Source: Flavobacteriales bacterium
GTDB taxonomy: Bacteria > Bacteroidota > Bacteroidia > Flavobacteriales_F > PHOS-HE28
Length of the DNA: 64,000 nt
NCBI GenBank assembly: GCA_020635655.1
Contig: JACJZI010000004.1
Span: 124,001-188,000, forward strand
Direction: 5' to 3'
The notes beneath the pieces were generated by a model. It saw only the letters and a list, made by a program, of their open reading frames with translations. It was not told where the DNA came from and did not search any database. A program made the translations under genes and the position numbers. Every line of letters starts with the position of its first letter. The first letter of the stretch is position 1. This document shows positions 1-8,634 of this stretch, in pieces.

Positions 1-58
1 ATTGGGAACGGTCGAAATCAGAGGCCTGAGCGCCGGGCGACTTCACGATCCCGTCACG

Positions 59-86
59 TTGGCGGGGCGACATCTCCCGAACTTTG
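59..86 (+). promoter_or_regulatory. Bacteroidota-type promoter (TTG / TAnnTTTG-like)
   Basis: A TTG (59-61) is separated by 17 nt from GAACTTTG (79-86). This fits the Bacteroidetes -33/-7 arrangement except for the first base of the -7 box. The ATG at 94 follows only 7 nt later, so the leader would be absent or very short. Confidence 0.5.
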
Positions 87-93
87 CACCGCC

Positions 94-2262
94 ATGTCGG
101 TCCACGCCTCACACCGACGCGGCCGCCTTCCGTACGGGTCCGCGGTCGTGTTGCTTGCTTCGATCCTGGTCGCGGGCCGGTCGCGGGCGCAGTGCGGCAC
201 CCCCATCGCCACGTTCCCCTACACGGAGGATTTCGAAGGGGCACCGGCATGGACCACGGGCGGCGCGGGCTCCGACTGGGCCTGGGGCACGCCCGCACAT
301 CCCACGATCAACACCGCGGGTGGCGGCAGCAAGAGCTGGTGCGTGGGCGGGCTCACCGGCACGTTCTACAACTACGGTGAACTGTCCTGGCTGCAGAGCC
401 CCTGCTTCGACATGACGAACCTGGACCATCCCTGGGTCGCTTTCAACATCTTCTGGGAATGCGAGCGCCAGTACGACGGCATGGTCATGCAGTACTCGCT
501 GAACGGCGGCACGACCTGGAGCAACGTCGGGGCGTTCAATGATCCGGTGAACTGCCTCAACGCGAACTGGTACAACTCGAGCAACATCACCAACCTCACC
601 AGCGCCAGCCCGAAGCACGGTTGGAGCGGCCGCATCGGCCCGACCAATGGCAACTGCCAGGGTGGCCAGGGCAGCGGCGGATGGGTCGAGGCGAAGCACT
701 GCCTGCCCGCCTGCGCCAACCAGCCACAGGTGATCCTCCGCTTCCTGTTCGGCGCCGGCACGGCGTGCAACGACTATGATGGCATCGCGATCGACGACGT
801 GCTCATTCAGGAGGCGCCATCCACCACGGCCGGCTTCACCGTGAGCTGCAACGGCAACACGATCGACTTCACGGACCAGAGCACCTCCTGCCCGTCGAGC
901 CACCTCTGGGACTTCGGCGATCCCCCCTCCGGTGCGGCGAACACGTCCACGCTGGCCAGCCCGTTGCACACCTATCCTGCCGCCGGTACGTACACCGTCA
1001 CGCTCACGGTGACCGCTCCCTGTAGTGCCCCGAGCACCATCAGCCTGCCGGTGACCATCCTCGGCGTGAACGTGGCGGGTACCGATGCACCCTGCAACGG
1101 CGGCACGGGGTCGGCCATTGCGCAGGTGACCGGTTCCGCTCCCAACCTGAGCTATGACTGGCAGCCATCCGGCGGGACCGCTGCAACGGCTGCGGGGCTC
1201 ACGCCGGGCAACTACACCGTACAGGTCAGCGCGCCGAACGCCTGTTCCGCAACGGGGTCCGTCACGATCGCGGAGCCTCCGCTACTCTCGGTCACTGCGA
1301 TGAACGACACCACGGTGTGCCCGGGAAGCACGTTCCAACTCGCCGCGCAGGCGGCCGGTGGAACACCCGGCTACACCTATTCCTGGTCGCCGGTGGGGCC
1401 GCAGGTCACGCCCACTTCGCCCACGATCTATGCCGTCACCGCGGAGGACGCCCATGGCTGCACTTCCGCCGCGGACCAGGTGCAGGTCGATCTTTTCCCC
1501 GCCGTGCAACCATCGATGAGCGAGACGGCCCTGTCCGGGTGCGCGCCGCTCTGCGTAACGTTCACCGATGGGACGACCGGATCGATCATCTCGTCCTGGG
1601 ACTTCGGTGATGGGAACACGGACGTGGGTGTGACCATCTACCATTGCTATCTCACCGGGGGCACGTTCACGCCGATGCTGACCGTCACGGATGCGAACGG
1701 TTGCGCCGGATCGATCGATGGACCCGACATCACCGTGAGCGCGCAACCCATCGCGATCCCACAGGTGCAGCCCGCCCTCGCACCGTTCGATGCGCCACAC
1801 TACACGGCCATCGATGCATCGGTGGGGGGCATCGGAAGACTGTGGGAGGTGGGCGATCCGGTCCTCTTCTCCTCCGTCGATCCGATCACCGACTTCACGC
1901 TGCCCGGCGACGGCTGCGTGCCGCTGACGTTGATCGCCTACAGCAACGATGGCTGCGCGGATACGGCGCGGACCGAGGTGTGCGTGGAGTCGGAATACGC
2001 GCTTTATGCACCGAACGCCTTCACGCCGAACGGTGACGGGATCAACGACGTGTTCCGGCCCATCAGTCCGATCCTTTTCCCCCAAGCCTACGACCTGCGC
2101 ATCTTCGACCGCTGGGGCCAGGAGATCTTCGCCTCCGCTGACCGCAACGAAGGTTGGGACGGCACGGATGCCCCGTCCGGCGTGTACGTCTGGACGCTGC
2201 GGGTGCGCGACGCGTTCGGCCGCAACCACGATCACCGCGGCCACGTGGTGCTAGTGCGCTAG
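94..2262 (+). CDS. T9SS type B sorted surface protein with PKD and SprB-like domains
   Basis: Predicted secreted or cell-surface protein of 722 residues. The signal peptide is hydrophobic around residues 15-30, with cleavage near SRAQ. A roughly 200-residue Cys-containing jelly-roll (MAM-like) region follows, beginning CGTPIATFPYTEDFEG. Next come a PKD domain (LWDFGDP, AGTYTVTLTV), a SprB-type repeat (PCNGGTGSA, GLTPGNYTVQV), an Ig-like stretch and a second PKD (SWDFGDG). The C-terminus is a gliding-motility-associated type B T9SS signal (NAFTPNGDGINDVF, LRIFDRWGQEIF). These families usually act in adhesion or matrix functions; the ligand cannot be told. The TAG stop overlaps the maf stop on the other strand through a shared CTAG at 2259-2262. 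Confidence 0.85.
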   Translation: MSVHASHRRGRLPYGSAVVLLASILVAGRSRAQCGTPIATFPYTEDFEGAPAWTTGGAGSDWAWGTPAHPTINTAGGGSKSWCVGGLTGTFYNYGELSWLQSPCFDMTNLDHPWVAFNIFWECERQYDGMVMQYSLNGGTTWSNVGAFNDPVNCLNANWYNSSNITNLTSASPKHGWSGRIGPTNGNCQGGQGSGGWVEAKHCLPACANQPQVILRFLFGAGTACNDYDGIAIDDVLIQEAPSTTAGFTVSCNGNTIDFTDQSTSCPSSHLWDFGDPPSGAANTSTLASPLHTYPAAGTYTVTLTVTAPCSAPSTISLPVTILGVNVAGTDAPCNGGTGSAIAQVTGSAPNLSYDWQPSGGTAATAAGLTPGNYTVQVSAPNACSATGSVTIAEPPLLSVTAMNDTTVCPGSTFQLAAQAAGGTPGYTYSWSPVGPQVTPTSPTIYAVTAEDAHGCTSAADQVQVDLFPAVQPSMSETALSGCAPLCVTFTDGTTGSIISSWDFGDGNTDVGVTIYHCYLTGGTFTPMLTVTDANGCAGSIDGPDITVSAQPIAIPQVQPALAPFDAPHYTAIDASVGGIGRLWEVGDPVLFSSVDPITDFTLPGDGCVPLTLIAYSNDGCADTARTEVCVESEYALYAPNAFTPNGDGINDVFRPISPILFPQAYDLRIFDRWGQEIFASADRNEGWDGTDAPSGVYVWTLRVRDAFGRNHDHRGHVVLVR

Positions 2263-2849
2263 CGCCGGGCGAGCTCCTTCAGACCGGCGTAAACACGGTG
2301 CATCGGCAGGCCCATCACCGTGTAGAAGCTGCCCTCGATGCGTTCCACCGCCACGTAGCCCACCCAGTCCTGCACGCCGTACGCGCCCGCCTTGTCCAGG
2401 GGATGATGCCGTGCGACGTAGTAGGCGATCTCCTCCGCCGTGAGCGGTGTGAACGTGACCCGGGCGACGTCGGAAAAGCACAAGGTGCGCTCCACCGAAC
2501 GCAGGCACACGCCGGTGATCACCTCGTGGGTGCGACCGGCCAGGATGCCGAGCATGCGCCGCGCGTCGGCCTCGTCCTCCGGCTTGTTCAGCAGCTGGCC
2601 TTCGATCAATACCGTGGTGTCCGCCGTCACGAGCACCTGGTCCGGAGCAAGCCCACCGGCGAAGGCATCGGCCTTCTGGTGGGCGAGATGCTCGGCGACC
2701 TGTTCATGCGGCATGCCGGGCGGTGGCGTCTCATCGATGTCGACGTGGGTGATCTCCAGCGGCAGGTCGAGCCCCTGCAGCAATTGACGGCGGCGCGGGG
2801 ATGCGGAGGCCAGGACCAGTCGCCAGGGGAGGAGCGCAGTGCTGCTCAT
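2259..2849 (-). CDS. maf: Maf-like nucleoside triphosphate pyrophosphatase
   Basis: A 196-residue Maf/HAM1-fold house-cleaning enzyme predicted to hydrolyse non-canonical or methylated NTPs to NMP and diphosphate in the cytoplasm. Visible motifs are LASASPRRRQLL near the N-terminus (substrate loop), ADTTV (metal-binding Asp) and NKPEDEADARRML. Length is normal for the family. The ATG at 2849 overlaps the TGA of the upstream ubiA-like gene (ATGA), so a longer in-frame extension upstream is not used. It is the last gene of the long minus-strand operon that begins with ccmB. Confidence 0.92.
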   Translation of the reverse strand: MSSTALLPWRLVLASASPRRRQLLQGLDLPLEITHVDIDETPPPGMPHEQVAEHLAHQKADAFAGGLAPDQVLVTADTTVLIEGQLLNKPEDEADARRMLGILAGRTHEVITGVCLRSVERTLCFSDVARVTFTPLTAEEIAYYVARHHPLDKAGAYGVQDWVGYVAVERIEGSFYTVMGLPMHRVYAGLKELARR

Positions 2850-3811
2850 TGACCGTGGATGATCACGCGCAACAACACGCCGTACGTCAGGGCCAGCACC
2901 ATCGCCACCTTCATTATGTTGCCGGCACGCAGGTGTCCGGCGCGGTCGCGCGCGGCATAGGTCAGTCCGGCAGAGAGCAGGAGCGTGACGATGATCGCAC
3001 CAATGGACCAGAACGAGATCGTATCGCCGAGGAACACGGCGCGGAGAACGAGCAGCGCCGTGACCATGATCAGCACGTGCACGATCACCAGCGCGCGTGC
3101 CGTGCCCATGCCCATCACGATCGGCACGGTGCGGCAGCCGAGCGCGGCATCGCCGTCCACGTCGGCCATGTCCTTCTGCAGCTCGCGCACCAGGGTGCCC
3201 AGGAAGGCGAAGGCGGCGAAGGCCCCCACCCAGTAGCGGATCACCTGGAGGTAGAAGGCGAACGTGTCGCGGTTGAGCACCAGCGCCCCGATGCCCAGTT
3301 CGTAGGCCCGCTTCAAGTGGGCCACTTCGTAAAGGCCGACGGTCAGCGGCACCAGGGCGGTGAGCACGGCCACCACCAGATTGCCGACGATCAGCCGGCG
3401 CTTCAGGCTGGAGCTGTACGTCCATAGCGCCGCGATCGCGAACAGGGGGATGGCGATCAGGTGCCACAGACGCGTGTGCCACACCAGCGCCGCGCCGAGC
3501 AGCAGCCCCAGGCCGCTGAGCACGAGATGCCCGGCCATGGCCACGCGCCGTTTCACGCTGCGCCCCACGATCACCGATCCCGGCCGGTTGATCCGGTCGA
3601 TGCGCGTGTCGAAGTAGTCGTTGATCACGTTGCCGCCGGCGGCGATCAGCACGGTGCTGAGCACGAGGAGGAGGAAGTCGAGGCGGGGGAACTGCAGTTG
3701 CAGGCCCATCGCGCTGACGATCGAGGCGACCACGCCGTAGCGGATCACCGCCATCGTGGCCGCGATGATCAGCAGGTTCAACGGGCGGGTGAGGCGCAGC
3801 AGGTCGATCAT
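2846..3811 (-). CDS. UbiA-family prenyltransferase (geranylgeranylglycerol-phosphate synthase-like)
   Basis: Integral membrane prenyltransferase of 321 residues with about eight or nine hydrophobic helices. The first Asp-rich motif, NDYFDTRIDRINRP (NDxxDxxxD type, near residue 64), and a second, ELQKDMADVDGD (near residue 213), bind Mg-diphosphate. Members next to maf and kdsC in Bacteroidota are usually annotated as geranylgeranylglycerol-phosphate geranylgeranyltransferase-like. A menaquinone- or heme-type UbiA acceptor cannot be excluded from sequence alone. It lies 1 nt after the KdsC-like gene and overlaps maf, indicating co-transcription. Confidence 0.85.
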   Translation of the reverse strand: MIDLLRLTRPLNLLIIAATMAVIRYGVVASIVSAMGLQLQFPRLDFLLLVLSTVLIAAGGNVINDYFDTRIDRINRPGSVIVGRSVKRRVAMAGHLVLSGLGLLLGAALVWHTRLWHLIAIPLFAIAALWTYSSSLKRRLIVGNLVVAVLTALVPLTVGLYEVAHLKRAYELGIGALVLNRDTFAFYLQVIRYWVGAFAAFAFLGTLVRELQKDMADVDGDAALGCRTVPIVMGMGTARALVIVHVLIMVTALLVLRAVFLGDTISFWSIGAIIVTLLLSAGLTYAARDRAGHLRAGNIMKVAMVLALTYGVLLRVIIHGQ

Positions 3812-3812
3812 C

Positions 3813-4334
3813 CTACCAGGTGTATGCGCCGTCGGTCATCCATTTGCCCTGCACCTTCATCGCTTGCTCCAGCAGGTCGCGCACACAGCCGCCGCCACCG
3901 GGGAAGCGCGACACGAAGTGGGCGATGCCCTTCACCTCCTGCGAGGCGTCGGACGGGCAGCACGCCAGGCCCACGCGCTGCATCACGCGGAGGTCAGGGA
4001 TGTCGTCGCCCATGTAGGCCGTCGCGGCGGGATCCACTCCGGCTTCCACCAAACGTTCGAACAGGTCCAGCTTGTGTGCCGTGCCGAGGTGCACCTCCTT
4101 CACGCCCAACCGGCCGAAGCTCTCCCGCACCGCCTCGGACCGTCCACCGGAAACGATCACGATGCGGAGGCCCTCCTTGATCGCGTGTTGAACGGCATAG
4201 GCGTCGCGGGTATGGAAGGTGCGTACCGGTTCGGCGCCGGGCAGGAGGATCACCCGGTTGTCGGTGAACACGCCGTCCACGTCGAACAGGAAGGTGCGGA
4301 TCCCCGCGAGCAGTTCCTTATAGCTCTTTTCCAT
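3813..4334 (-). CDS. KdsC-like HAD phosphatase (KDO-8-phosphate phosphatase family)
   Basis: A 173-residue C0-type HAD hydrolase. Motif I is FLFDVDGVFTDN (nucleophile and acid/base Asp), motif II is the SGG of IVIVSGGRSE, the catalytic Lys is in GTAHKLDLF, and motif III is MGDDIPDL. The size and the VDGVFTDN signature match 3-deoxy-D-manno-octulosonate 8-phosphate phosphatase, which makes KDO for lipopolysaccharide. No other KDO gene is adjacent, so substrate is inferred from family only. It overlaps the upstream DUF2520 gene by 17 nt. Confidence 0.85.
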   Translation of the reverse strand: MEKSYKELLAGIRTFLFDVDGVFTDNRVILLPGAEPVRTFHTRDAYAVQHAIKEGLRIVIVSGGRSEAVRESFGRLGVKEVHLGTAHKLDLFERLVEAGVDPAATAYMGDDIPDLRVMQRVGLACCPSDASQEVKGIAHFVSRFPGGGGCVRDLLEQAMKVQGKWMTDGAYTW

Positions 4335-5142
4335 CCGGTGCCTTGGGCCGCCAGGGGGTGTCCGGATGGTAGCGTTCCATGATCATCCGGCTCAACAAGG
4401 CGTAGGCCGCGCGAAGATCGGGATCGGAGGCGGATAGTTCCAGCTGGCGTTCCAGTGTGCGCAGGTCGCCGCGCCGGGCGGGACCCGTCAGGGCGTTCTC
4501 CGGACCCACCTCGGCCACCTTCCTGGCGATGGAGCTCCACAGCGGCCGCAGCAGGGTCGGGTCGATGCCGTGGTCGTCCAGCAATTGGTCGGCCAGCTGC
4601 AGCAGGAACACCGGAAAGTTGCTGGCGAAGACCGCCGCGAGGTGCAGCACCTGGCGTTCCTTCAACGGGAGTTCCACCACCTTGCCGCTCACCTCGCGGG
4701 CCAGGTCGCGGATCGCTTCGCGCGCCACCGGATCGTTGCCGTCGATGATGAAGGGCGTGTGCGTCAGGTCGGCGGGCGTTCCCGGACTGAGGCTTTGGAT
4801 GGGCCAGAGCACGGCGCGGTGCGCATGCGGCTTCAACACGTCCACGTCCTGCGCGCCGCTGGTATGGGCCACCACGGCATCGCGCGGTGCGATGCGCGCG
4901 GCCAGCTCCGCGATGGCGTCGTCCTTCACCGCGATCACGTAGATCGCGCAGATGGGCCAGCCCTCATCGATCGCGAAGGGCGTGGTGCGCAGTTCCCGCG
5001 CCAATTCGCGCGTGCGCTGCTGATCGCGTCCCGCGATGCCTGTGATCCGCCGCCCGGCGCGTGTCAATGCATGGCCGAGGTGGAAGGCCACCCGGCCGGT
5101 GCCGATCAACAGAACGCCGTCGTTGAGGTCGCGGCCGCTCAT
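4318..5142 (-). CDS. Rossmann-like and DUF2520 domain-containing oxidoreductase-like protein
   Basis: A 274-residue protein with an N-terminal NAD(P)-binding Rossmann motif (LIGTGRVAFHLGHAL, GxGxxxxxL pattern) and a helical C-terminal half of the DUF2520 type (LHLAAVFASNFPVFLLQLAD). The fold resembles ProC and 6-phosphogluconate dehydrogenase relatives; the substrate is not known. The chosen ATG at 5142 overlaps the ccmF TGA. An in-frame extension 25 codons upstream lies inside ccmF and is unlikely to be translated. It is the first non-ccm gene of the operon. Confidence 0.8.
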   Translation of the reverse strand: MSGRDLNDGVLLIGTGRVAFHLGHALTRAGRRITGIAGRDQQRTRELARELRTTPFAIDEGWPICAIYVIAVKDDAIAELAARIAPRDAVVAHTSGAQDVDVLKPHAHRAVLWPIQSLSPGTPADLTHTPFIIDGNDPVAREAIRDLAREVSGKVVELPLKERQVLHLAAVFASNFPVFLLQLADQLLDDHGIDPTLLRPLWSSIARKVAEVGPENALTGPARRGDLRTLERQLELSASDPDLRAAYALLSRMIMERYHPDTPWRPKAPDGKEL

Positions 5143-7934
5143 GTCCTGCGTTCGCGACGGATGCGTTGGCGCACCGCCAGCAAGGTGCCGAGGAACATCA
5201 GGATGCAGCCGATCCACAGGATGTTGATGCCGGGGAACACGATGGCCTGCATCACGATGTATTCCTGTTCCGCCACGTCCAGACCGATCTTCCGCCCTTG
5301 CACACTGCTCAGGTCGAAGCGGACACGCAGGGGTGGCAGTTCGAAACCTTTGGCCGCCACGGGCTGTCCGTCGCGGTAGATGATCACCGGCGCCGCCTGG
5401 AACCAGCGGTGCGGGTCGTAGAGGTCCCTCACCCGCATGTGCAGCACGTGCACGTCGAAGTCCGGACCGAGCATGCGGATGGTCATGCTGTCCTGCACGG
5501 TCCTCATGCTGTCAAGAACCACCAGGCAGGAAGGGGTTACGATGGTATCACCGATCTGCTTCTCATAGGTGCGGGCCGGCATGTAGTGGAATTGTGCGGT
5601 ATCACCCACCTCGGGCACGTTCAGGTCGGCGTAGCGCACGTGGGTGTAGAGGTCGCGGTCCAGCCAGTGGTGCGTGCTGGGTTCGGCCACGTTGCCGAAG
5701 CGTGGGTTCAGCTGCACCAGGGGTTCCAGGGTGAACTGCTTCGGTCCGGGGCGGAAAGGCCGCCAGCCGTGGGCATGCCAGAGCGCGCGTCGCGGATAGT
5801 CCTCCATCTCGCGCCAATGGTCCGGCTGGTCCGCGATGAAGGTGCGCCCCGCCGTGTGGTCGTCCACCGCGGTGAAGAGCACGTCGCTCACGCGCACGGT
5901 GTCACCCTTGGCGTAGTGTTCGGGTTCCTGCGTGAAGTAGTCGACCTCGTAGTGCAGGTTCACGCCATCCTGACGTTTGCCCCGGTAGTGCACGAAGAAG
6001 TTGCCCATCGGCACGGTGTCGCCGCGGTAGAGCAGGATGTCGGTGCCGTTGTCGAGGTCCTTGCTCAGGAAGCGCAGGTCCATCCGTCCGCCGTTGCGAC
6101 TGATCTCCGCCTGGCGGGAGGTGCTGATCAGCGCGCCGAGCAGCACCAGGGAGAAGCCGACATGCGCGATCGAACCGCCGGTGCCGCTCCACTTGCCCTT
6201 CAGACCGATCCAGATGTAGGCCGCGTTGGCCAGCACGGCGAAGGTGGTGGCGAACAGCAGGGCGATCAGGTTCATCTCGCGCAGCTGGTAACCGAGCAGG
6301 AGCGTCAGCACCACCGTGACCGCCACCGCACCGAGGAAGGACCACAGCATGTTGCGGCGGAACTTCTTCATGTCGGTGTCCTTGTACCGCATGTATTGCA
6401 CCACGGCCACCAGCAGGGCCACCAGGAAGGCGAAGGGGATCTGCCACTTGTTGTAATGGGCCTTGGCCTCGGTGGGCGGGGCGAGCTTCGCCTCGGCGAT
6501 CCGCTGCAGCCAGCCGCTGTGCATGCCGTCGGCCAGCGCATGGAGCGGTTGCTGGAACGGCGCGATCAATAGATTGAACACCGGCACCGACGTGCTGAAG
6601 GTGACCTGCGTGGCCGAGAGCAGCAGCACGAGCGCGCCGATGAACAGCCAGAACTCGCGCGACCAGACCGATTCCTCCTGCTCCGGCTTGTCGAAGTCCC
6701 TACGGTAGGCGCGCAGGGTGTACCAGCCGGAGATCAGCAGGAAGAGCAGGATCGCCATCACCTGCACCTGCAGTGCCACGCCGATCACCAGCAACGCCGC
6801 GCTCACGATCAGGTAGAACCGCCGGGAGCGGACGTCGCGCATCAGGAAGAACACGGCGAAGGCGACGAAGAACAACATGAACAGCGTGAGGCCGGGCAGC
6901 ATGCCGTCGCCGGTGAAGCTGTGCACGCTGGTATCGCCCAGCACGCCGCTGCGCGTGAGGAAGGTGGAGTAGAGGACCAGGTGGAAGGTGAGCAGCGTGA
7001 AGAAGAACGTGCTGAACAGGGAGGTCGGCTTGCGCTTGTTCACGATCATCAGGTGCGCCGCGCCGACGAGCGTCAGCCAGGGCACCAGCGAGGCGTTCTC
7101 CACAGGGTCCCACGCCCAGAAGCCACCGAAGCTCAGCGCCTCATAGGCCCAGGCCCCGCCCATCAGGACGCCGGTGCCCAGCACCATCACGCCGAAGTAG
7201 GCGTAGGGCAGGGCGGGCGTGATCCACTCGCGGAGGCGGCGGCGCCAGAGACCGGCGATCGCATAGGCGAAGGGCACCATCGTGGAGGCGAAGCCGAGGA
7301 AGAGCGTCGGCGGATGGATCACCATCCAGTAGTTCTGCAGCAGCGGGTTCAGGCCGCGGCCGTCCTGGAACTGCGGGATGCGCGCCAGGTAGTCCGGGAT
7401 CTGCGTCCACGGCAGGCCGAGGTTCTCCGGCAGCTGGCGCACCAGCAGGAAGGGGCTGCTGCCCACGCGGATGTCGCCCACGTACAGACCCAGCAGCATG
7501 GTGGCCAGGAACACCTGCACCAGCGCCACCACGGTCATCACGTGGCCTTCCCACTCTTTGGCGCGAAGGATCAGCACGTTGCCGAGCACCACGTTCCAGA
7601 AGGTCCACAGCAGGAACGAGCCCTCCTGTCCCTCCCAGAAACAGGACAGGATGTAGCGCATGGGCATCGCGCGGTTGCTGTGCTTCCACACGTAGTCATA
7701 TTCGAACCAGTGGTTGAACAGCATGATGAACAGCGTCACCACGATGCCCAACACGGCCAGGGTGTGCACGCGGAAGGCCATCCGGCCGATGCGCCGCCAG
7801 CTGGCATCGTCGGTGCGTGCCTGCATCAGGAAGCCCGCGAAGGCGAGCCCGGCCATGACGAAGGAGACGATGGTGAGGACGTGGCCCAACGGGCCCGCCC
7901 AGGAGTGTTCGCCGACGTATGCGATGGGGCCCAT
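5139..7934 (-). CDS. ccmF: CcmF-type cytochrome c heme lyase (CcmF/CcsA family)
   Basis: A 931-residue multi-spanning membrane protein of the heme-handling family, predicted to join heme to apocytochrome c on the periplasmic side. The tryptophan-rich WWD signature is GGFWAWDPVENAS near residue 275, with conserved His contexts IHPPTLFLGF (about 205) and FNHWFEYDY (about 73). It is longer than the proteobacterial protein (about 650), because of a large soluble C-terminal segment that ends in a last transmembrane helix near residues 900-920. The long form is common in this phylum. It follows ccmE in the operon and is coupled to the DUF2520 gene. CcmG and CcmH are not in the window. Confidence 0.9.
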   Translation of the reverse strand: MGPIAYVGEHSWAGPLGHVLTIVSFVMAGLAFAGFLMQARTDDASWRRIGRMAFRVHTLAVLGIVVTLFIMLFNHWFEYDYVWKHSNRAMPMRYILSCFWEGQEGSFLLWTFWNVVLGNVLILRAKEWEGHVMTVVALVQVFLATMLLGLYVGDIRVGSSPFLLVRQLPENLGLPWTQIPDYLARIPQFQDGRGLNPLLQNYWMVIHPPTLFLGFASTMVPFAYAIAGLWRRRLREWITPALPYAYFGVMVLGTGVLMGGAWAYEALSFGGFWAWDPVENASLVPWLTLVGAAHLMIVNKRKPTSLFSTFFFTLLTFHLVLYSTFLTRSGVLGDTSVHSFTGDGMLPGLTLFMLFFVAFAVFFLMRDVRSRRFYLIVSAALLVIGVALQVQVMAILLFLLISGWYTLRAYRRDFDKPEQEESVWSREFWLFIGALVLLLSATQVTFSTSVPVFNLLIAPFQQPLHALADGMHSGWLQRIAEAKLAPPTEAKAHYNKWQIPFAFLVALLVAVVQYMRYKDTDMKKFRRNMLWSFLGAVAVTVVLTLLLGYQLREMNLIALLFATTFAVLANAAYIWIGLKGKWSGTGGSIAHVGFSLVLLGALISTSRQAEISRNGGRMDLRFLSKDLDNGTDILLYRGDTVPMGNFFVHYRGKRQDGVNLHYEVDYFTQEPEHYAKGDTVRVSDVLFTAVDDHTAGRTFIADQPDHWREMEDYPRRALWHAHGWRPFRPGPKQFTLEPLVQLNPRFGNVAEPSTHHWLDRDLYTHVRYADLNVPEVGDTAQFHYMPARTYEKQIGDTIVTPSCLVVLDSMRTVQDSMTIRMLGPDFDVHVLHMRVRDLYDPHRWFQAAPVIIYRDGQPVAAKGFELPPLRVRFDLSSVQGRKIGLDVAEQEYIVMQAIVFPGINILWIGCILMFLGTLLAVRQRIRRERRT

Positions 7935-8005
7935 GGTTTCGGGTCAGGCGGTCGGGCCGGGGGTGAAGGGGCGGTGCGCCTTGCCCGTATCGTTCATGCC
8001 GGCGT

Positions 8006-8398
8006 TCAGGAGCCTGCGATCTTGTTCTCCTGGTTGTACTTGCTCGGGCACTTCATCAGCATCTCGCGTGCGTGGAAGTCGCCATCGTCCCCGGCCTTGC
8101 CGATCAGCACGAGGCGCTCACTGCGCTCCAGGTCCTGGGGCTTGGCCTTCGCCAGTTGCACCGTACACGCGCGCCCGTTCAGGTCCTGCATGGTGAAGGT
8201 GGTCAGGTTGGTGTTCACGCTCGGATCATAAGTGATCTCCTTGGAGCGGTCCAAGGTGCCCACTACGTGGTATTCCTGGCCGGGGTTCTTGAAGGCCTCG
8301 TCGAGGTCGGCGTAGGTGCTGCTGTCGGTGAGGGAACCGATCAGGGCGGCGATGGCGACCGCGATGATGGCGATGGCGATGATGTGGGTGCGTTTCAT
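8006..8398 (-). CDS. ccmE: CcmE heme chaperone, CxxxY variant
   Basis: A 130-residue periplasmic heme chaperone anchored by an N-terminal helix (residues 6-21), with an OB-fold domain containing YHVVGTLDRSKEITYDP and FTMQDLNGRACTV. The classical covalent heme-binding motif HxxxY is replaced by C117-P-S-K-Y121. That Cys form is known from archaea and some anaerobes as the System I variant. The start overlaps the ccmD stop (ATGA). Its role is to take heme from CcmC and deliver it to CcmF, both encoded beside it. Confidence 0.92.
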   Translation of the reverse strand: MKRTHIIAIAIIAVAIAALIGSLTDSSTYADLDEAFKNPGQEYHVVGTLDRSKEITYDPSVNTNLTTFTMQDLNGRACTVQLAKAKPQDLERSERLVLIGKAGDDGDFHAREMLMKCPSKYNQENKIAGS

Positions 8399-8634
8399 CC
8401 CTTGGAGCGCTCGTTCATCCGCTTCTCGAGCCGGGCCAGGCGGCGGTCGCTGCGGAACATCCAGAGGGCGAGCCCCAGCAGCACGACCGTCACCACGGCG
8501 ATCACGGCGTTGATCTTGCCGGACCGGTAGAAGGTCTCCTCCACCCAGTCCGGTGCCGCGGACGATGCAAAGGTACGGACCGACAGGAGGGCGCCGGTCG
8601 CCGCGGCGGCGAGCTTATGCATGTGCTTCATCAT
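8395..8634 (-). CDS. ccmD: CcmD-like small membrane protein
   Basis: A 79-residue protein with a signal-like N-terminus and one central transmembrane helix (AVIAVVTVVLLGLALWMF), followed by a basic coiled tail (RRLARLEKRMNE). This is the layout of CcmD, which helps release heme-loaded CcmE from CcmC. Identification rests mainly on its position between ccmC and ccmE. The start is taken at the ATG-ATG pair at 8634/8631; it overlaps the end of ccmC by 20 nt. Confidence 0.75.
   Translation of the reverse strand: MMKHMHKLAAAATGALLSVRTFASSAAPDWVEETFYRSGKINAVIAVVTVVLLGLALWMFRSDRRLARLEKRMNERSKG

Noticed and set aside
8568..8575. Minus-strand TACCTTTG inside ccmD
   Set aside because: A perfect -7 match, but it lies within a coding gene of a tightly overlapping operon and no gene starts at a suitable distance. 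Chance occurrence or a weak internal promoter cannot be told apart.
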